Assembly: GCA_024734555.1 (NCBI GenBank)
Contig: JANPWX010000026.1
Span: 6,895,252-6,959,251 of the forward strand
From: Trochalopteron elliotii
Lineage: Eukaryota; Chordata; Aves; Passeriformes; Leiothrichidae
Length of the DNA: 64,000 nucleotides
Reading direction: 5' to 3'
The position numbers were made by a program, and so were the translations under genes. Shown one piece after another: positions 37,453 to 49,300 of this stretch; within the stretch, counting starts at the first letter, position 1, and each line of letters starts with the position of its first letter. The notes below the pieces were generated by a model, which saw nothing but the letters and a program-made list of their open reading frames with translations, had not been told where the DNA came from and did no database searches.

Positions 37453-38260
37453 GAAACATGATCAGCTCGTGGACCATTTAGAAAAACAGGCAAACAGTGG
37501 TCAATTGTTCACAATGAATTATTCACCCCTCTCTATTGGAACACAATGATCCCAGAATGCAAAATTAGGAATAAATCAGGATGCAATCTCTCACTCCTCC
37601 TGTTCAGCATTGCCATTGACCTTATCGTTAGAGAAGATGTAGATGGGTACAATACAGAAATGTCAAAGCTTAAGCAGTATGCCAAAATATTTAGATTTTA
37701 GCTGGCAACATACCTTCTATAAGTAATAATCATCAGCAAAACAATGACCAAGAATCTCTGTGATATTTAAAGAAAGATGGGGTTTATCATTTATGATAAA
37801 GAAAACAAATTCAACAAAGTTAGCAATTCCTCTTCCAGGCATTTTGTAGAGGTATCAATCCACTGGAGAGAAGTAAACCAATTTACATTCTTATTACTGG
37901 AAAAATCTGAGAGAGTAACTAGAAAATTATGTAATGAATCTGCAATATGAAAATCATTAGAGAGTTTGACAACTATCTAAGACCAGAAATTATCTGGGAA
38001 AAAAGTAGAATTTTCTCATATAGAAATAAAAACAAAGCATTTGTTACAACAGCCTTTGGCTGGCTAAAAAGACTCTACCCTGAGCAGGATGCCCAACAGG
38101 GAATCCAGTGGGACTTGACAATGCACAAGGTGTGAAGACTGCAGGCACAGGACACACAGACTGGCAGAGCATTTTTCATGCCCTGAGCAATGCTGGGTTG
38201 TCCCAGAAGTATCCAGCACCAGATATCAGGAACACCTCAACACTATTCCTCCATGTAACT
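37453..38260 (+). mobile_element. decayed non-LTR retrotransposon, RT and C-terminal part
   Basis: Three consecutive open stretches, joined only through frameshifts, follow the order of a LINE polymerase. The first (37453-37701, about 80 codons with no ATG start) contains SGCNLSLLLFSIAIDLIVRE, which matches the RT block usually written GVRQGCxLSPLLFxxAID. The second (37777-37950) contains VNQFTFL, like the VEQFTYLGS block after the RT palm. The third (37947-38135) has LRPEIIWEKSR, like the LRPIWxS block, and later PEQDAQQGIQWD, like the RxxxQxLxWDPxG tail. The following frame has DWQSIF, compatible with the terminal RWRxLV block. The catalytic YADD box is not intact; near the expected place one reads LKQYAKIF. 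The tail architecture suggests an RTE- or L2-like element rather than CR1. It is clearly dead and old. Family assignment is inference. Confidence 0.55.
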
Positions 38261-38342
38261 GTGGTAGAAACTATACCAGGTACACAAGGTGATGCTTTCC
38301 AAATATGACAATCTCTTCTGCCTCTTCTGTATTCTAAAGCCT

Positions 38343-38412
38343 GTGCTTATTATTTTAAAGGCCTTTAGTGTTTATTATTTTAGAGGCCTAAAGTGCTTAT
38401 TATTTTAAAATA
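38343..38412 (+). repeat. 25-bp tandem repeat, 2.8 copies
   Basis: Units start at 38343, 38368 and 38393, each beginning 'gtg[ct]ttattatttta' and, in the two full copies, ending in a 'ggcct' block. Copies differ at a few positions. It lies directly after the decayed LINE and could be its 3' terminal repeat or an independent minisatellite. Each of the two full units contains an 'aggcct' palindrome core. Confidence 0.85.
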
Positions 38413-38581
38413 TCAGTTTTTCAAGAAGCTGCAAAATGCCTGAATTTGGATTTTTAGGAATAAAAAGTACTCAATACTTTGATTATTTCTGTAAGAAACA
38501 TTACTAATAATTGCCAGAAGGTATTCCTGTATTTGCAGTCTCATCTTCACAGGTGACATAGATTCCTATTCATATTTTAAC

Positions 38582-39418
38582 TTACTCTAGGAAAAATAAA
38601 CACATTTCAGTTTGTGTATTTACTGAGTATTCTTTAGAGGGGTAAGGTTTGCCTGCATAAATCCTGATGAGCTGAAAATTGTGATGTTTTTTAGACAGGA
38701 ATGATACTTTAGCCGAGTAAAGTTTCTCACTTGAGTGGGATCTACAAGCACACATTTGAAGTAAGCCAGACTTAATGTCAAGATTACCTCTGATTCTTGT
38801 TCTCTGAAGTAAAGAAATGCTTTTAATTCTGGTCCTCAAAAATAAACTAGTAACTTGTAAGTCAATTTGTTTCTTTTCTGATTTCCAAGTACTCAAAGGC
38901 TCTTTCAGAAGGTGTTGCACAAAAGAAAAGCGTAAAGGAAGACATTCCAAATAAACATGTGAGAACTTAATATATAAACATATTTGTGCAAACAGGAAAT
39001 AGTGACCCAGAAGGTATAAAACAGTCAGTCTTCCAGACTCCACTATGACACCTCTTGCCCAAATCTCACTTTCCCTAAATTGTACTCTCATGTCAAGCCA
39101 GCTCTGAGAGAAGAAAGGGGCAAAGTTGCTCACCTCTGCTAATCTTCTCATGGCTGGGCTGTTCTGCCAGATTCTGTTTGCATAAGTGGCTTCAGCTACT
39201 GATTCAGCAGAGAGCTTGATCTGTTGTGAGAGTATAGTTATATACTCCCAGTTACTCCTGGATTTGGAAAGCAAATAAGCTTTACTCTTTTCTGCTGTCT
39301 GCTTGACCATGTGTCTTTGTGGAGTCAGGTTTTCTGCTTTACAATCAGTCTCCTGCTGGGTTCCATAACTGAGCTTCCAGATAAAATAATCTAGAGCGAA
39401 TAATAACTTGGAAATCAT
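38582..39418 (-). CDS. orphan open reading frame, unknown protein (doubtful gene)
   Basis: This is the longest open frame in the window. The frame is stop-free from 38585 to 39478 (about 298 codons). The first ATG is at 39418, giving about 278 residues and a TAA at 38582-38584. A GTG lies four codons earlier but is not a plausible vertebrate start. The protein starts MISKLLFALDYFIWKL. It has a hydrophobic stretch around residues 133-152 that could span a membrane, no clear signal peptide, and a basic C-terminal half rich in Ser, Lys and Arg. I recognise no domain. In AT-rich sequence such a run is longer than simple base composition predicts. Yet there is no visible promoter or polyadenylation context, it lies next to dead transposon sequence, and its composition is not clearly protein-like. 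It could be a relic of an unrecognised transposon gene, a single-exon gene, a large exon or chance. Confidence 0.2.
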   Translation of the reverse strand: MISKLLFALDYFIWKLSYGTQQETDCKAENLTPQRHMVKQTAEKSKAYLLSKSRSNWEYITILSQQIKLSAESVAEATYANRIWQNSPAMRRLAEVSNFAPFFSQSWLDMRVQFRESEIWARGVIVESGRLTVLYLLGHYFLFAQICLYIKFSHVYLECLPLRFSFVQHLLKEPLSTWKSEKKQIDLQVTSLFLRTRIKSISLLQRTRIRGNLDIKSGLLQMCACRSHSSEKLYSAKVSFLSKKHHNFQLIRIYAGKPYPSKEYSVNTQTEMCLFFLE

Positions 39419-39481
39419 TCTTAAGACCACTTTTTCCTTTTCAGCTTCTGTGATCAGGGCAAATTTCCTGACATTAGCTCA

Positions 39482-42400
39482 GATGTTGTTCTACTGGCAT
39501 ATATATAGCATGCATGAGCAGCGATTATCATTACTCATTATCACTTATAATACCTTAATTATAAGCAGAAGCTTAATTTCTAATTTGAGGGTGTAATAGG
39601 TAAAAAATATGCTAGTTAGAACTAGTTTTTTCCTTTCCCTCCAATGGATGAAAAAGGATTTAATGTAATTGAATACTTATAATACACAATGAACAGCATC
39701 TATTCACAGCGACTTAGGTGCTGAACCCAAGAGCACCATTTTTTTCTCTCTGTGTTTGAGCATTCTACAGTTGCTTAAATATAAAAAGTTAACACTCATT
39801 TAATCACTCAGCAATTCTAAGATTATTTTTATATTATATATTCCAAGTAAAGCCATATTACAGTCTTAAACCAGTAAATAAATTCGTAAATCAAAATAAT
39901 TTTTTCTTCAATAGTCTTCTCCTAGTAAACTTCTTTTACGTATCTACTATAGTCCATAACAAAAATAAAGTAAAGACTGGCAGGAAAATATGCAATGCAA
40001 CATTGGAAAAAAATCCCAAACAAAAAGGTATAATTTTCAACCAGTGGCATTTGCTATGCTTATACTACTTGATGCAAAAAGGGAAGCATAAATTCAAATG
40101 TATGAAGACATCTAACTGGATTATTTTCATCGCAATTTAATGATCAATTAACAGTTTAAGAAACTTGTATTAGGTATTGACCTTGATCTTCTGTCTGTGC
40201 ATAGTACTAAGGAAGTCAGAAAACAAACCTCATAACACTGCAGTTATCAATTTCATGACAGGGGTATAATGCATTCTTTCTATCTGTAAGGTGTGAACCT
40301 GTCCCATGTGAGATTTTCCATGTAAGCATATCTGCTGTGGAGACACCTATTAAGGGTGTGCTTATACTTATTTACTACTTATAGGTAGTAAATTAAACCT
40401 GACTTCAAAGACAAGCCATCCTCAGACAAATTAGGTTTCAGATACAGAAAAGGGCAGGAGCCCCCATTAATCTATTGAAGGCCACCTTCTGAAATTTACT
40501 GTTGTTTCTAAGTTCAGTGATCATGTCAAGATTAATCATTCATGATTTTAGAATTTGTCTTTGTAAATGATGCATTATTAGGTGGTAAAATATTGCATAT
40601 CAGAATCAGTTCTCTTATTCTAATCATTCTAGCAAGTCAATTGCTTTAATTCAAAATATATACAGCATTACTCCTGTGAAGTCCTGAGGTTTAGAAGCTA
40701 ACCTGAACCAAGTATTTTTCACAGTGAGGTCCACAAAGTCGACTTTCCTGCAAGATGTTGATTGTTTTAAATTAATTACTTTATAGATTTACTAGTACTG
40801 CTTTTCCTGTCATTTGCACCAGAGGGCTATAAAGGGGGAAGAGCACAATAATTCCGATTGTATACTAGTCCTTAGCAGAGGATGTAGAACTGGTATAATA
40901 TTTTGAAAGGTGTCTTTGTCCAACTTCCAAAATTCCGTTTCATGCTGAAGAAAATACAAATGATAGAATTATGTTAAAGAAGAACCTTTAGGTTTACTGG
41001 CTGAGATAAATTACCATCTTATGTTAAACCATAATTTTTCCCCAAACAGTTGAATAAAACAGAGCAATACCCATCTGCAAAAAACTTCTTTAAAAAAAAT
41101 TACTGTATTTCAGCTTCAAACCTTTCAAAGGATTTTCTCCTCCTTTTTTTTTTTCTAAACCTAGGTCAGTTTCTAAAACAAAACCTTGCTTTTACAGGAC
41201 ATATAAATCTAAAGATTTCATAAAAATATAACCCTGGAGAAAACTGAGAGACCATTTGTTTATGTACGATGCAGAAAGAGAAGACATTTGGCAAGAAATC
41301 CAGATCCCCCTACAAGCCTGGGAAAGATCATCTGGGAAGGAGCACAGAAATGTCAGGCACACCTCCACTCAAGGCATGTGAGTTGTGTCTTATGAAATGA
41401 TTACTCACCCATGAATGCCTAAGGTAGGATCTGGAATCATGATCACCTTCACTTCCCAGGTTGGTAAATGCCTAGGGAAACCTCAGTTATGTCAGCTGAT
41501 TGGGAAAGGTGCTATGGGGAAACCCATCACAGAAACAGAAAAGGTGAGAACCAGCATTGTAAGGTGTTCTTCCTCTCCTCTCCTCTGTAATTGTAAAATG
41601 GGTCAGGTGCATGATGGGATTTTGTGATCTTTGGAAGAGGTTTTTAGTCTTTATAAATATAACTTTGCATATATGAAATATTCAAATATATATTATACAT
41701 AATATATCATAACACTTACATTTGTGAATTCTGTTGTTCAGCAAGATATAAGTTTTGTACACATTTTGGCAAAGCTTTGCTATTTTAGAATTTATTTCTA
41801 AATTAAGGGACTTCCACTGCCTGTTGGTAGCTTGGGCAAAAGGACTGAACCGAAAGCAGTAATGAACAGACCTCTACTGTTATTTTATAGGAGATGTTAT
41901 TTACAGAAACACAGCACTGCTTGCTGATCCATCAAGTGAAAAATACGAAGGATAGCTAAGTCTCCCCCAGTTTTAGGATTTCACAGTGTTCAGTGGTGGA
42001 ACGGCAGAATGATGCTGATTTGGGCTGCAGAGCATGTTGCCTCCATTCTTCTTCCCCTCAGTGTTTATATTAGCAAAACAAAGCTACAAGCTTGAGGCAG
42101 TACCAACGCTGGCATATTTGTTTAGTTGATCCAAAGATGACAATACAATATTAAAAAAAAAACCCTACCTCAGCCTATCATATTTAAAACAAAAGAGACT
42201 GCAATTTTCATTTGCCCTCCTAACTTATGTCGGTAAAAATACAAACAGCCTTAAAAAAACTCCTGTGAATTAAATACTTAGCAGATGAATAAGTGTTTTT
42301 GTAACCTTGACTTAATTGAGTTTGTTATTTAAACAGCTACATAAACCCCCCCCAAACTCAGACACTTTTTAAGAGGCAATTTAATTAAAATATCAGCAAA

Positions 42401-45400
42401 CTCTACATTCCTAACTGCCCATGCAAAATTTACTGAAATCTTTGATTTAAGCTGTATTGCTAACAACCTGAATCTTTTCATTTCTCCCCCCTTAAAATCT
42501 GAGTTGTATTAAGCTTATGAAAGACAGAGAAACAGAAGAACAACATAAAAATATGTCACTTCCCAGGCTCATGAGTGTGTGTGTGGGTACTTCTGCTTGT
42601 CTTTGCTCAGCCAAATATTTTCCATACATCTTTTAAGTCATAAGTAAAAGCTGGGTAACTAGAATTATTAGAAAAATGAGAAGAAAGACCCACAGGGTAC
42701 ACTATTGACAAAGATGGGAAAGAAAATACTGTCTCCCAGTGCCCTTTTCACTGGAAATCCCCTCATTCCCACATATCTAGTAATTTTTTTTAAAATTAAA
42801 CCTTTTAGGTAAATTACAACAGTACTTGCAGTAGGTGAATTGATACTTCTGGTATTCCCAAAGACCTTGATGGCCTACAAGGAGCTTCCTTTCCAATTTC
42901 ATTTGGCATTTTTGATATGTTGTATTTATTGCCAAAAAACCCCCACTCCATCGGCAGCTCTATAAAACTTGCCATACATCTGTTGGATTTTTGTTTATGT
43001 ATTGAAATGTAATTGGGCAACTGGAGAAAAGTGGATTTGTGAGGTGTTATTTTCCTAAAGATTACATTTAATATTGTTGGTGTACCCTCCATAATTTAGT
43101 TGATTAATAATATTTGATCTAAACCCAAATTATGACTTCCCACATATATGACATAACTAATGAACTGTGAAAGGAAAGCTGCTCAGATGGTCACCAATAA
43201 CCAATGCTTAGTTAATCCTTTAAATAAACTGGAGCTCACAATGTGTCCCTTTGAAGTCATAAATAATGTATATTTTTCTTTTGACTTTTAATAAGCCAGT
43301 GGAGTTCATCTCACAGTCTCCAAACACATATATTTTATTATGGGCCTCTGCAGTTTACTTTAATTAGTGTGTCTGAGTGCTTTGGGAGACTTAGCCCTAC
43401 TGAAAACAAACAGAGTCTTACCATCTATAAAACATTAGCTCCCTTTGGTTTATCCTGATACAGCCGAGGCTCAGTGAGAAACACATGGTGTAAGTAAACA
43501 CTCATAATTGCATTAGAATTCCCGGGTGTATTGGTAATTCAAACCCTGTTTCATGATATTGTTAGAGCAGTTAGAGCAGGTTTACCAATCTCCTTGCCTT
43601 CTGGGATTTCATGAAATTCCATTTGGAGAGAATTTTAAGTGACAAATCTAATAGAAACAGCAACAGACAAAATAAGCCACAGAGACTCTGAAAAGGAAGC
43701 ACACAGCTAAAAAAACCCCTTGATGTAAGTGTGTTTTGTCATGTCTCTGAAATTTCTCATTCCTCTAAGCTCCTTGTTGATGTGTTAATTTTTGTGTAGC
43801 ATGGGTATGCATGTGTTTTCTCCCACTGCTCTATGCAGAACTTTTGGTCCAGTCTGGCAATCAGCCTGATATTCTGATCTCTCAGCTAATTCTCCCCAAA
43901 ATGATGCAGTCTGTTCCAAAATGAAACATATAAACCAAAATAAATACTGTGGTTTTAGAAGTACATTGAGTGATAAAAGTTACAATTTTTTAAAAAATGA
44001 AGAAATCATTGTTGAAGGCTTTCCATTATAAGGAAGTAATTAAAAAATCCTTCAGTGCCTATAATTTGCAATTCCTTTTTCCACAATAAATAAGGCATCC
44101 CTATGAAATAAATTGAATAAAAATGTGAGCAAGGCTGTTTTGAACATAGAAAAAAATCAGAGCTATTAGACTTAAACAAAACATTATTCAAGTTAATGCT
44201 GGTAACAAAATTACACCCTACTTAGGCCCTTACCCCAAGTCCTACATGTACTATTTCTGTATCTTCCACAGTTTTAATGCAATAATTTTAAAGAATTAAT
44301 GTTCAATTCCTTCAAGTTCCTTTCATAATATTGATCTAAACATAGTGTGACTGCTTAAACAGCAGAACTATGAATTCAGCATAAAATGAATTGCATGGAG
44401 TTTTACTGATTGCCTGAAAAATATATTTTAAAGGTATAGCATTCCAATATTTCTACAACAAAGCTTTCATAATACAAAAGGTCTCCTCTAAACTAAGATA
44501 TTTTCAGTAAGTGATTTATGACACTAGCTATGGAACAGAAGAAATTTCTACATTTAAGAAAAAAGAAAAAAATATCACCTAATTTTCAAAAACAATGTTA
44601 GAAATATATATCTTCCTATAAAGTATTCAACCTTGGCAGGGTCAAAATGCAATATCTCCCACAAACAAGTACTACCTGTCATTTTTGTTGTAGACTTATT
44701 CAAGAAATACAGAAATGTTTATTTTATTAAAGTGATAAACTGTTCTGACAAATAAAAGGAAAAGACATTTTGTTCTGCTGCCTGACCCTTGGGATCCCCT
44801 TGAATCATTTGTACTTTTCTGCTTGTACAAACCAGTCCATATATTTCCTGACACTTAGTTTAGCGTTGGCTTTGTTCATTATTGTTTGTTTCTTTGGTTT
44901 GCATCTTCTGTTTCTGCTCCTATGCAACACACCTCTTAAACCTGTTAAGGCATTTCAAAATCTAATAATATTCCTTAGAGGATGTTTATAAATCCATGAC
45001 ACTGTTTTATTTTATATGATCAGTGCAAACTGAACACGACCAATAAACCCCGAGCTACATGCACTGAAGGCCTGAATGCAGAGATTGCTGAAGGTGCATG
45101 GTTGGAACTGGGCTTCCTGCAGCGTCCCAGCAGAAGGATGAACTGGGACTCTGGGATTACCTGCAAAACACATCGAGGAGCTGTGCCAGGCCAGTCTTGC
45201 TGGCCCCCAGGCTGCCACATAGCCATGACTTGCCCTCCTGCACTGTAAAACCACAGAGCTGTTTCAGAGGTTTTAAGCTGAAGGCATGGATGAGAGTTCA
45301 CTGCTCATTTTCCCCTGAGAAATGCTGAGCCACTTGCTAGCTGAAGCCTACAAGTGCAGAGCACAAGTTTGGAAGATTTACAATAGCAGTTTAATGGTGT

Positions 45401-46329
45401 CATTTTGCTCAGCCCACAACTCTGTCAATAGGGAAACACGTGCAAGTGGGTCTTTCAGCCCTGTTTCTGTGTCTGGAAATCAGAGTTGAAAATCATTGGG
45501 AAACTTGTCTAAACAACAATCTTTGCTGTGGAGAATTGGACCGTCTGGCCCAAAACCTATACCAGTTTGGCATATGTATTGAACTAAGTGACTGTGGCTG
45601 GATGAATCCAGCTTGTTCTTAAACATCAATTAAACTTACATAAATACACAACCTCTGATGCTGAGACTCTAGCAAAGTTACAATACTAATAAGGTTTGTT
45701 GAAGCTATAATTCCAAACCCCTCTGCATGGAATATTTTTTCCTCGTTATATTAATCTACAGAAGTTATGTTGAAATTAAAAAAAGGACAAACCAAGTCCT
45801 ATTTTGTCAAAACACACCATATTTATAATATTAAATAATTGAAACTATAAGTAAATATATACAGTGTTGATAAAATCGAATTATCAGGGAGACCATAATT
45901 GGGGTTTATTTAAACTCTGACTGACTCCATTCATCTGTTATTCCAGTGGATATATAAAGATAAATTATTTCCTTGGAAATTGAGACACAATCTTTTTTTT
46001 AAAAAGATATTTTTCTTATCAGGTTTTCATTAGACAAGGCAGCCTGCTTTATATGTTTGTACAATTTAAGTAGGCTCTTGGTCTGTTTGTTAATACATCA
46101 TGTTTATTTAAAACTCCTGAAGGAAGTTATTAATCTGTCAAAACTTTAAAGATTTGAAGTTGATAAATAAATGAACATTGCTAAATAATTCTTTGTATTG
46201 TCTATGAAACCACAAAACAGGTCTTACTGTTCTTCTCTAGAAGGTGAAGCCTGGATTGCTTTGAAATTACTAAATATTTGCCTACACTACACAGCTGTCA
46301 AAGCCTGCATTGGCTGACAAGTACACCCA
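39482..46329. other. AT-rich unique sequence, no gene seen
   Basis: No gene or recognisable transposon. A short GT run lies near 42572-42583. A GC-richer patch at about 45040-45330 carries overlapping open frames on both strands (45012-45301 minus, 45098-45328 plus) without known motifs. AT-rich low-complexity patches occur near 41680-41710. Confidence 0.6.
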
Positions 46330-46352
46330 CAGAAAGGCAAGGTGCCTTTCTG
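46330..46352. other. perfect 10-bp hairpin with 3-nt loop
   Basis: 'cagaaaggca' and 'tgcctttctg' are exact reverse complements separated by 'agg'. In RNA this would be a stable short stem-loop. No flanking signals suggest a precursor microRNA: the stem does not extend beyond 10 pairs. Confidence 0.7.
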
Positions 46353-49300
46353 ACCAGGAAGGTTGGTCAGGAATCAAAAATATGCTTTAATCCAACTTTC
46401 AATTTCATATCACAAGAGGTGCTATGGAATGATTGCCATTTGCAAGAGAAAAAGACATGCACAATTAAAAGCTGAATCTCTAATCCCCTTGCCTATGGCT
46501 TAGAATGAGAGTCAAAAGAAATATTGCCTTAACAGGTACATTTAACCTGAGGGGAAGCACAGCCCCGACCACCTAGCTGGTGAGATGAAGAGATAATAAG
46601 ATTTTGGGTGTATCAATGGCCAACAAATTGTGTGCTGGCTTCTGACAGAAGAGGCTGGAATGAGTGGGTGGCAAACATGGGCTCTATTTACTGACAGTGC
46701 TTGTTCCAGCTTGGTGGCAAATTCAAGAATGTTATGTTTCAGCCCCTGTCTCCACAGCCAAACCACCTTCTGGGCCATGAGAAGATATGAGTGTAACTGG
46801 CATCTGTCTAAAGAGACAATTGAAAGTGATCAAAGACTTACATGAACTGTCAACCACTAATTAGACTAATTAATATTAAGAGTGGAAAACAGCTACAGCA
46901 ACAATACTAATAATTTTATGCTGTGAAGACTGAATCTATTTAATTTATATATTGATAAATCTGAAACTATTTAATATATCTATTTAACACTTGGGAAGAG
47001 CAGGCTTAAAAGTATTTTCTCCAATTCACTAAGGAATTCCTCTGTCCCTGCAAACCTTTTGCTCACCAGCAGTAATGCAGACATGATAGGTGAAAGATTT
47101 TACTTCCTTTTAGCACATTTTTTATTTTTTTAATCTGGTCTAGCTACAAGATAAAACTGCAAATGTTTCTATTTGTCTAGATTAACACACAGACTATAAA
47201 TCTCAATTTAACAGGGCTCAATTTTAAGTTTCTCATGTAACCTCCAGTAGAAATAGATGAGAATAAATTTTATAAGCAAGTTTTGATGCAGTTTTCAGAA
47301 TAATTTCTTATGGCAGAAACTGTGAGCATTATCAGGTTTTCTAGACATTACAGTATGGATCCCTTATGAGCAGACATGGTTACTATCAAGTCAGAAATAG
47401 GCAATTATAAGAAATTCTGTCAGATGGAGGTGGTATTTCCAGCTTCCTCAAGTTTTTCCTGCAATATCTTTTTTAGAGCACTATGTCAACATGATGGAAT
47501 CTCAGTTTTCACTTTAAAATGCAAGTTTCTACACTCTGACTTAGAACAAAGGTTAAAAAAATTCAAACCTGAAAGGTTCCTAAATTACCTTGGTCAGTCC
47601 TTACAGAAATCCTATTACTACCTGGATGCACACAATTCAGGTACAAAATGTAGGGAGTATCATACAGCTTTTGTAAAATACACTTTTTTTTTAATATGAT
47701 AGATCTTTTCTTTCCTTTCCCAAAGTGTCTGTAAATAGACTGCCAGTTTTTAAAGCTTCTGTATTCAATGATGATTACCAATGTAATCTGTACAACAGAA
47801 ACCTCATGTTGTAATAAATGAACAACTATCTTTACTAAACAGGCCTGTACTTGAAGAGTTGTGGTTACTTACATTTCACAACTCAATTTTCACACACCAC
47901 ACCACGAACACACATCCCCACTTTGATAGCCATAACTCTGACACAGAAACAGTGTAAATTGTTTAACAACCCAGAATGAGACAGAAAGCACTTCAGGCAG
48001 CAAGAGAGAATTCATTCTTATACTTTCTCTCTATGTGTTTCTCCCTTTTTGTGTGGTACTGACCTTGGCCCTTACACCTGCTCTGTGTGATTTACTAACT
48101 TACTGAGGAGTTACAGTAACAGATTCTCTCCAAAATTCCCAAGAAATAACAGTTAAATCCCAGTATTAAAATATTTTCTCTATTCTTAATTCTAGGCAAG
48201 CATGTGTATGTGAACTCAGAAGTGGAGCCATTTCAGAATAAGAGTATTCTTCACTAAAACTCTGCTGTGGAATTGGTCACAGTAAGACTGAGGAATGTGA
48301 TGTCACACTCAGCCTAGATTGTGAATTTACTGGGGTAGAAAGAACTCTTATTTGATCTCAAAGCCACATTTTGCCATTGTATAAATAACTAATGCAGGAC
48401 TGCAGGGTCAGAGGAATATGGACTCTTGCACATAATGTAAAACCCGAAGCTCAGTCAATTCAGTTGTGGTTCAACTGTGCTTGGTAGTGTCTAAACCCCA
48501 AAATTACAGAAGTGCAATTCACAAAGTCTTTGAATCCCTTCCAAATAAAGATGACTGTAAAATATTGCCCATTTTCTAATGATGCATGTTATGCAGGTTA
48601 CATTTTGGTAGTACCCTATCAAAACAAATACAAAGGAGTGAATGAATGCAGAATCCATTCTCTTTCACTCCACCTGATAAAAGATGACTGCTCATATCAT
48701 GCCTCCCAGTTTAAGGAAAAGATCTGTTTAAACTAATGCCTCCCATGCATTACTTCCATTTTAAACTACCTTAAGATTTTGATTTCAGTCATATTTCATT
48801 GACATGTCTGTAAACAGGTATTTTCCTGAATGTTCACTGCTGTAATTTACTGTATGTTCATACTTACATATAAATCCTTTTTTTGCACTTCCTGTCCGAA
48901 ATGGAGGTTTTGTCTCAATTATATCTACATACATCTCCTGTTACTTAAACATGCAAAGAACCATAACTCTATTAAACTGACAAACTAAATTTATCCTGTG
49001 CTTATTGAATTGGTTTATTAGACATAACCATAACACATTCCTAGATAAGAAGGGGCACTGCTTTGGCCTGGTTAAAGGAGTGGTATATTTCAGCTATTTT
49101 ATCCTGACAATGCTTTCAGGCCAGAGTAACATGACAGTTCTTTCTAAATGAAGGCTTCCAAATGGTATGCAGGGAGCACATAATTCCTTTCCCAAGTCAA
49201 GATTTTATTGATTTAGACAACAGAAATTGGAAGATATGCTTGAGACTGTATTCTGAAAGACTGCTTCTGAAACTTACCAAAGTGGCTTTGACTTTATTAA

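Noticed and set aside
46330..46352. Hairpin as a possible microRNA precursor
   Set aside because: The stem stops after 10 pairs with a 3-nt loop, too short for a microRNA precursor.
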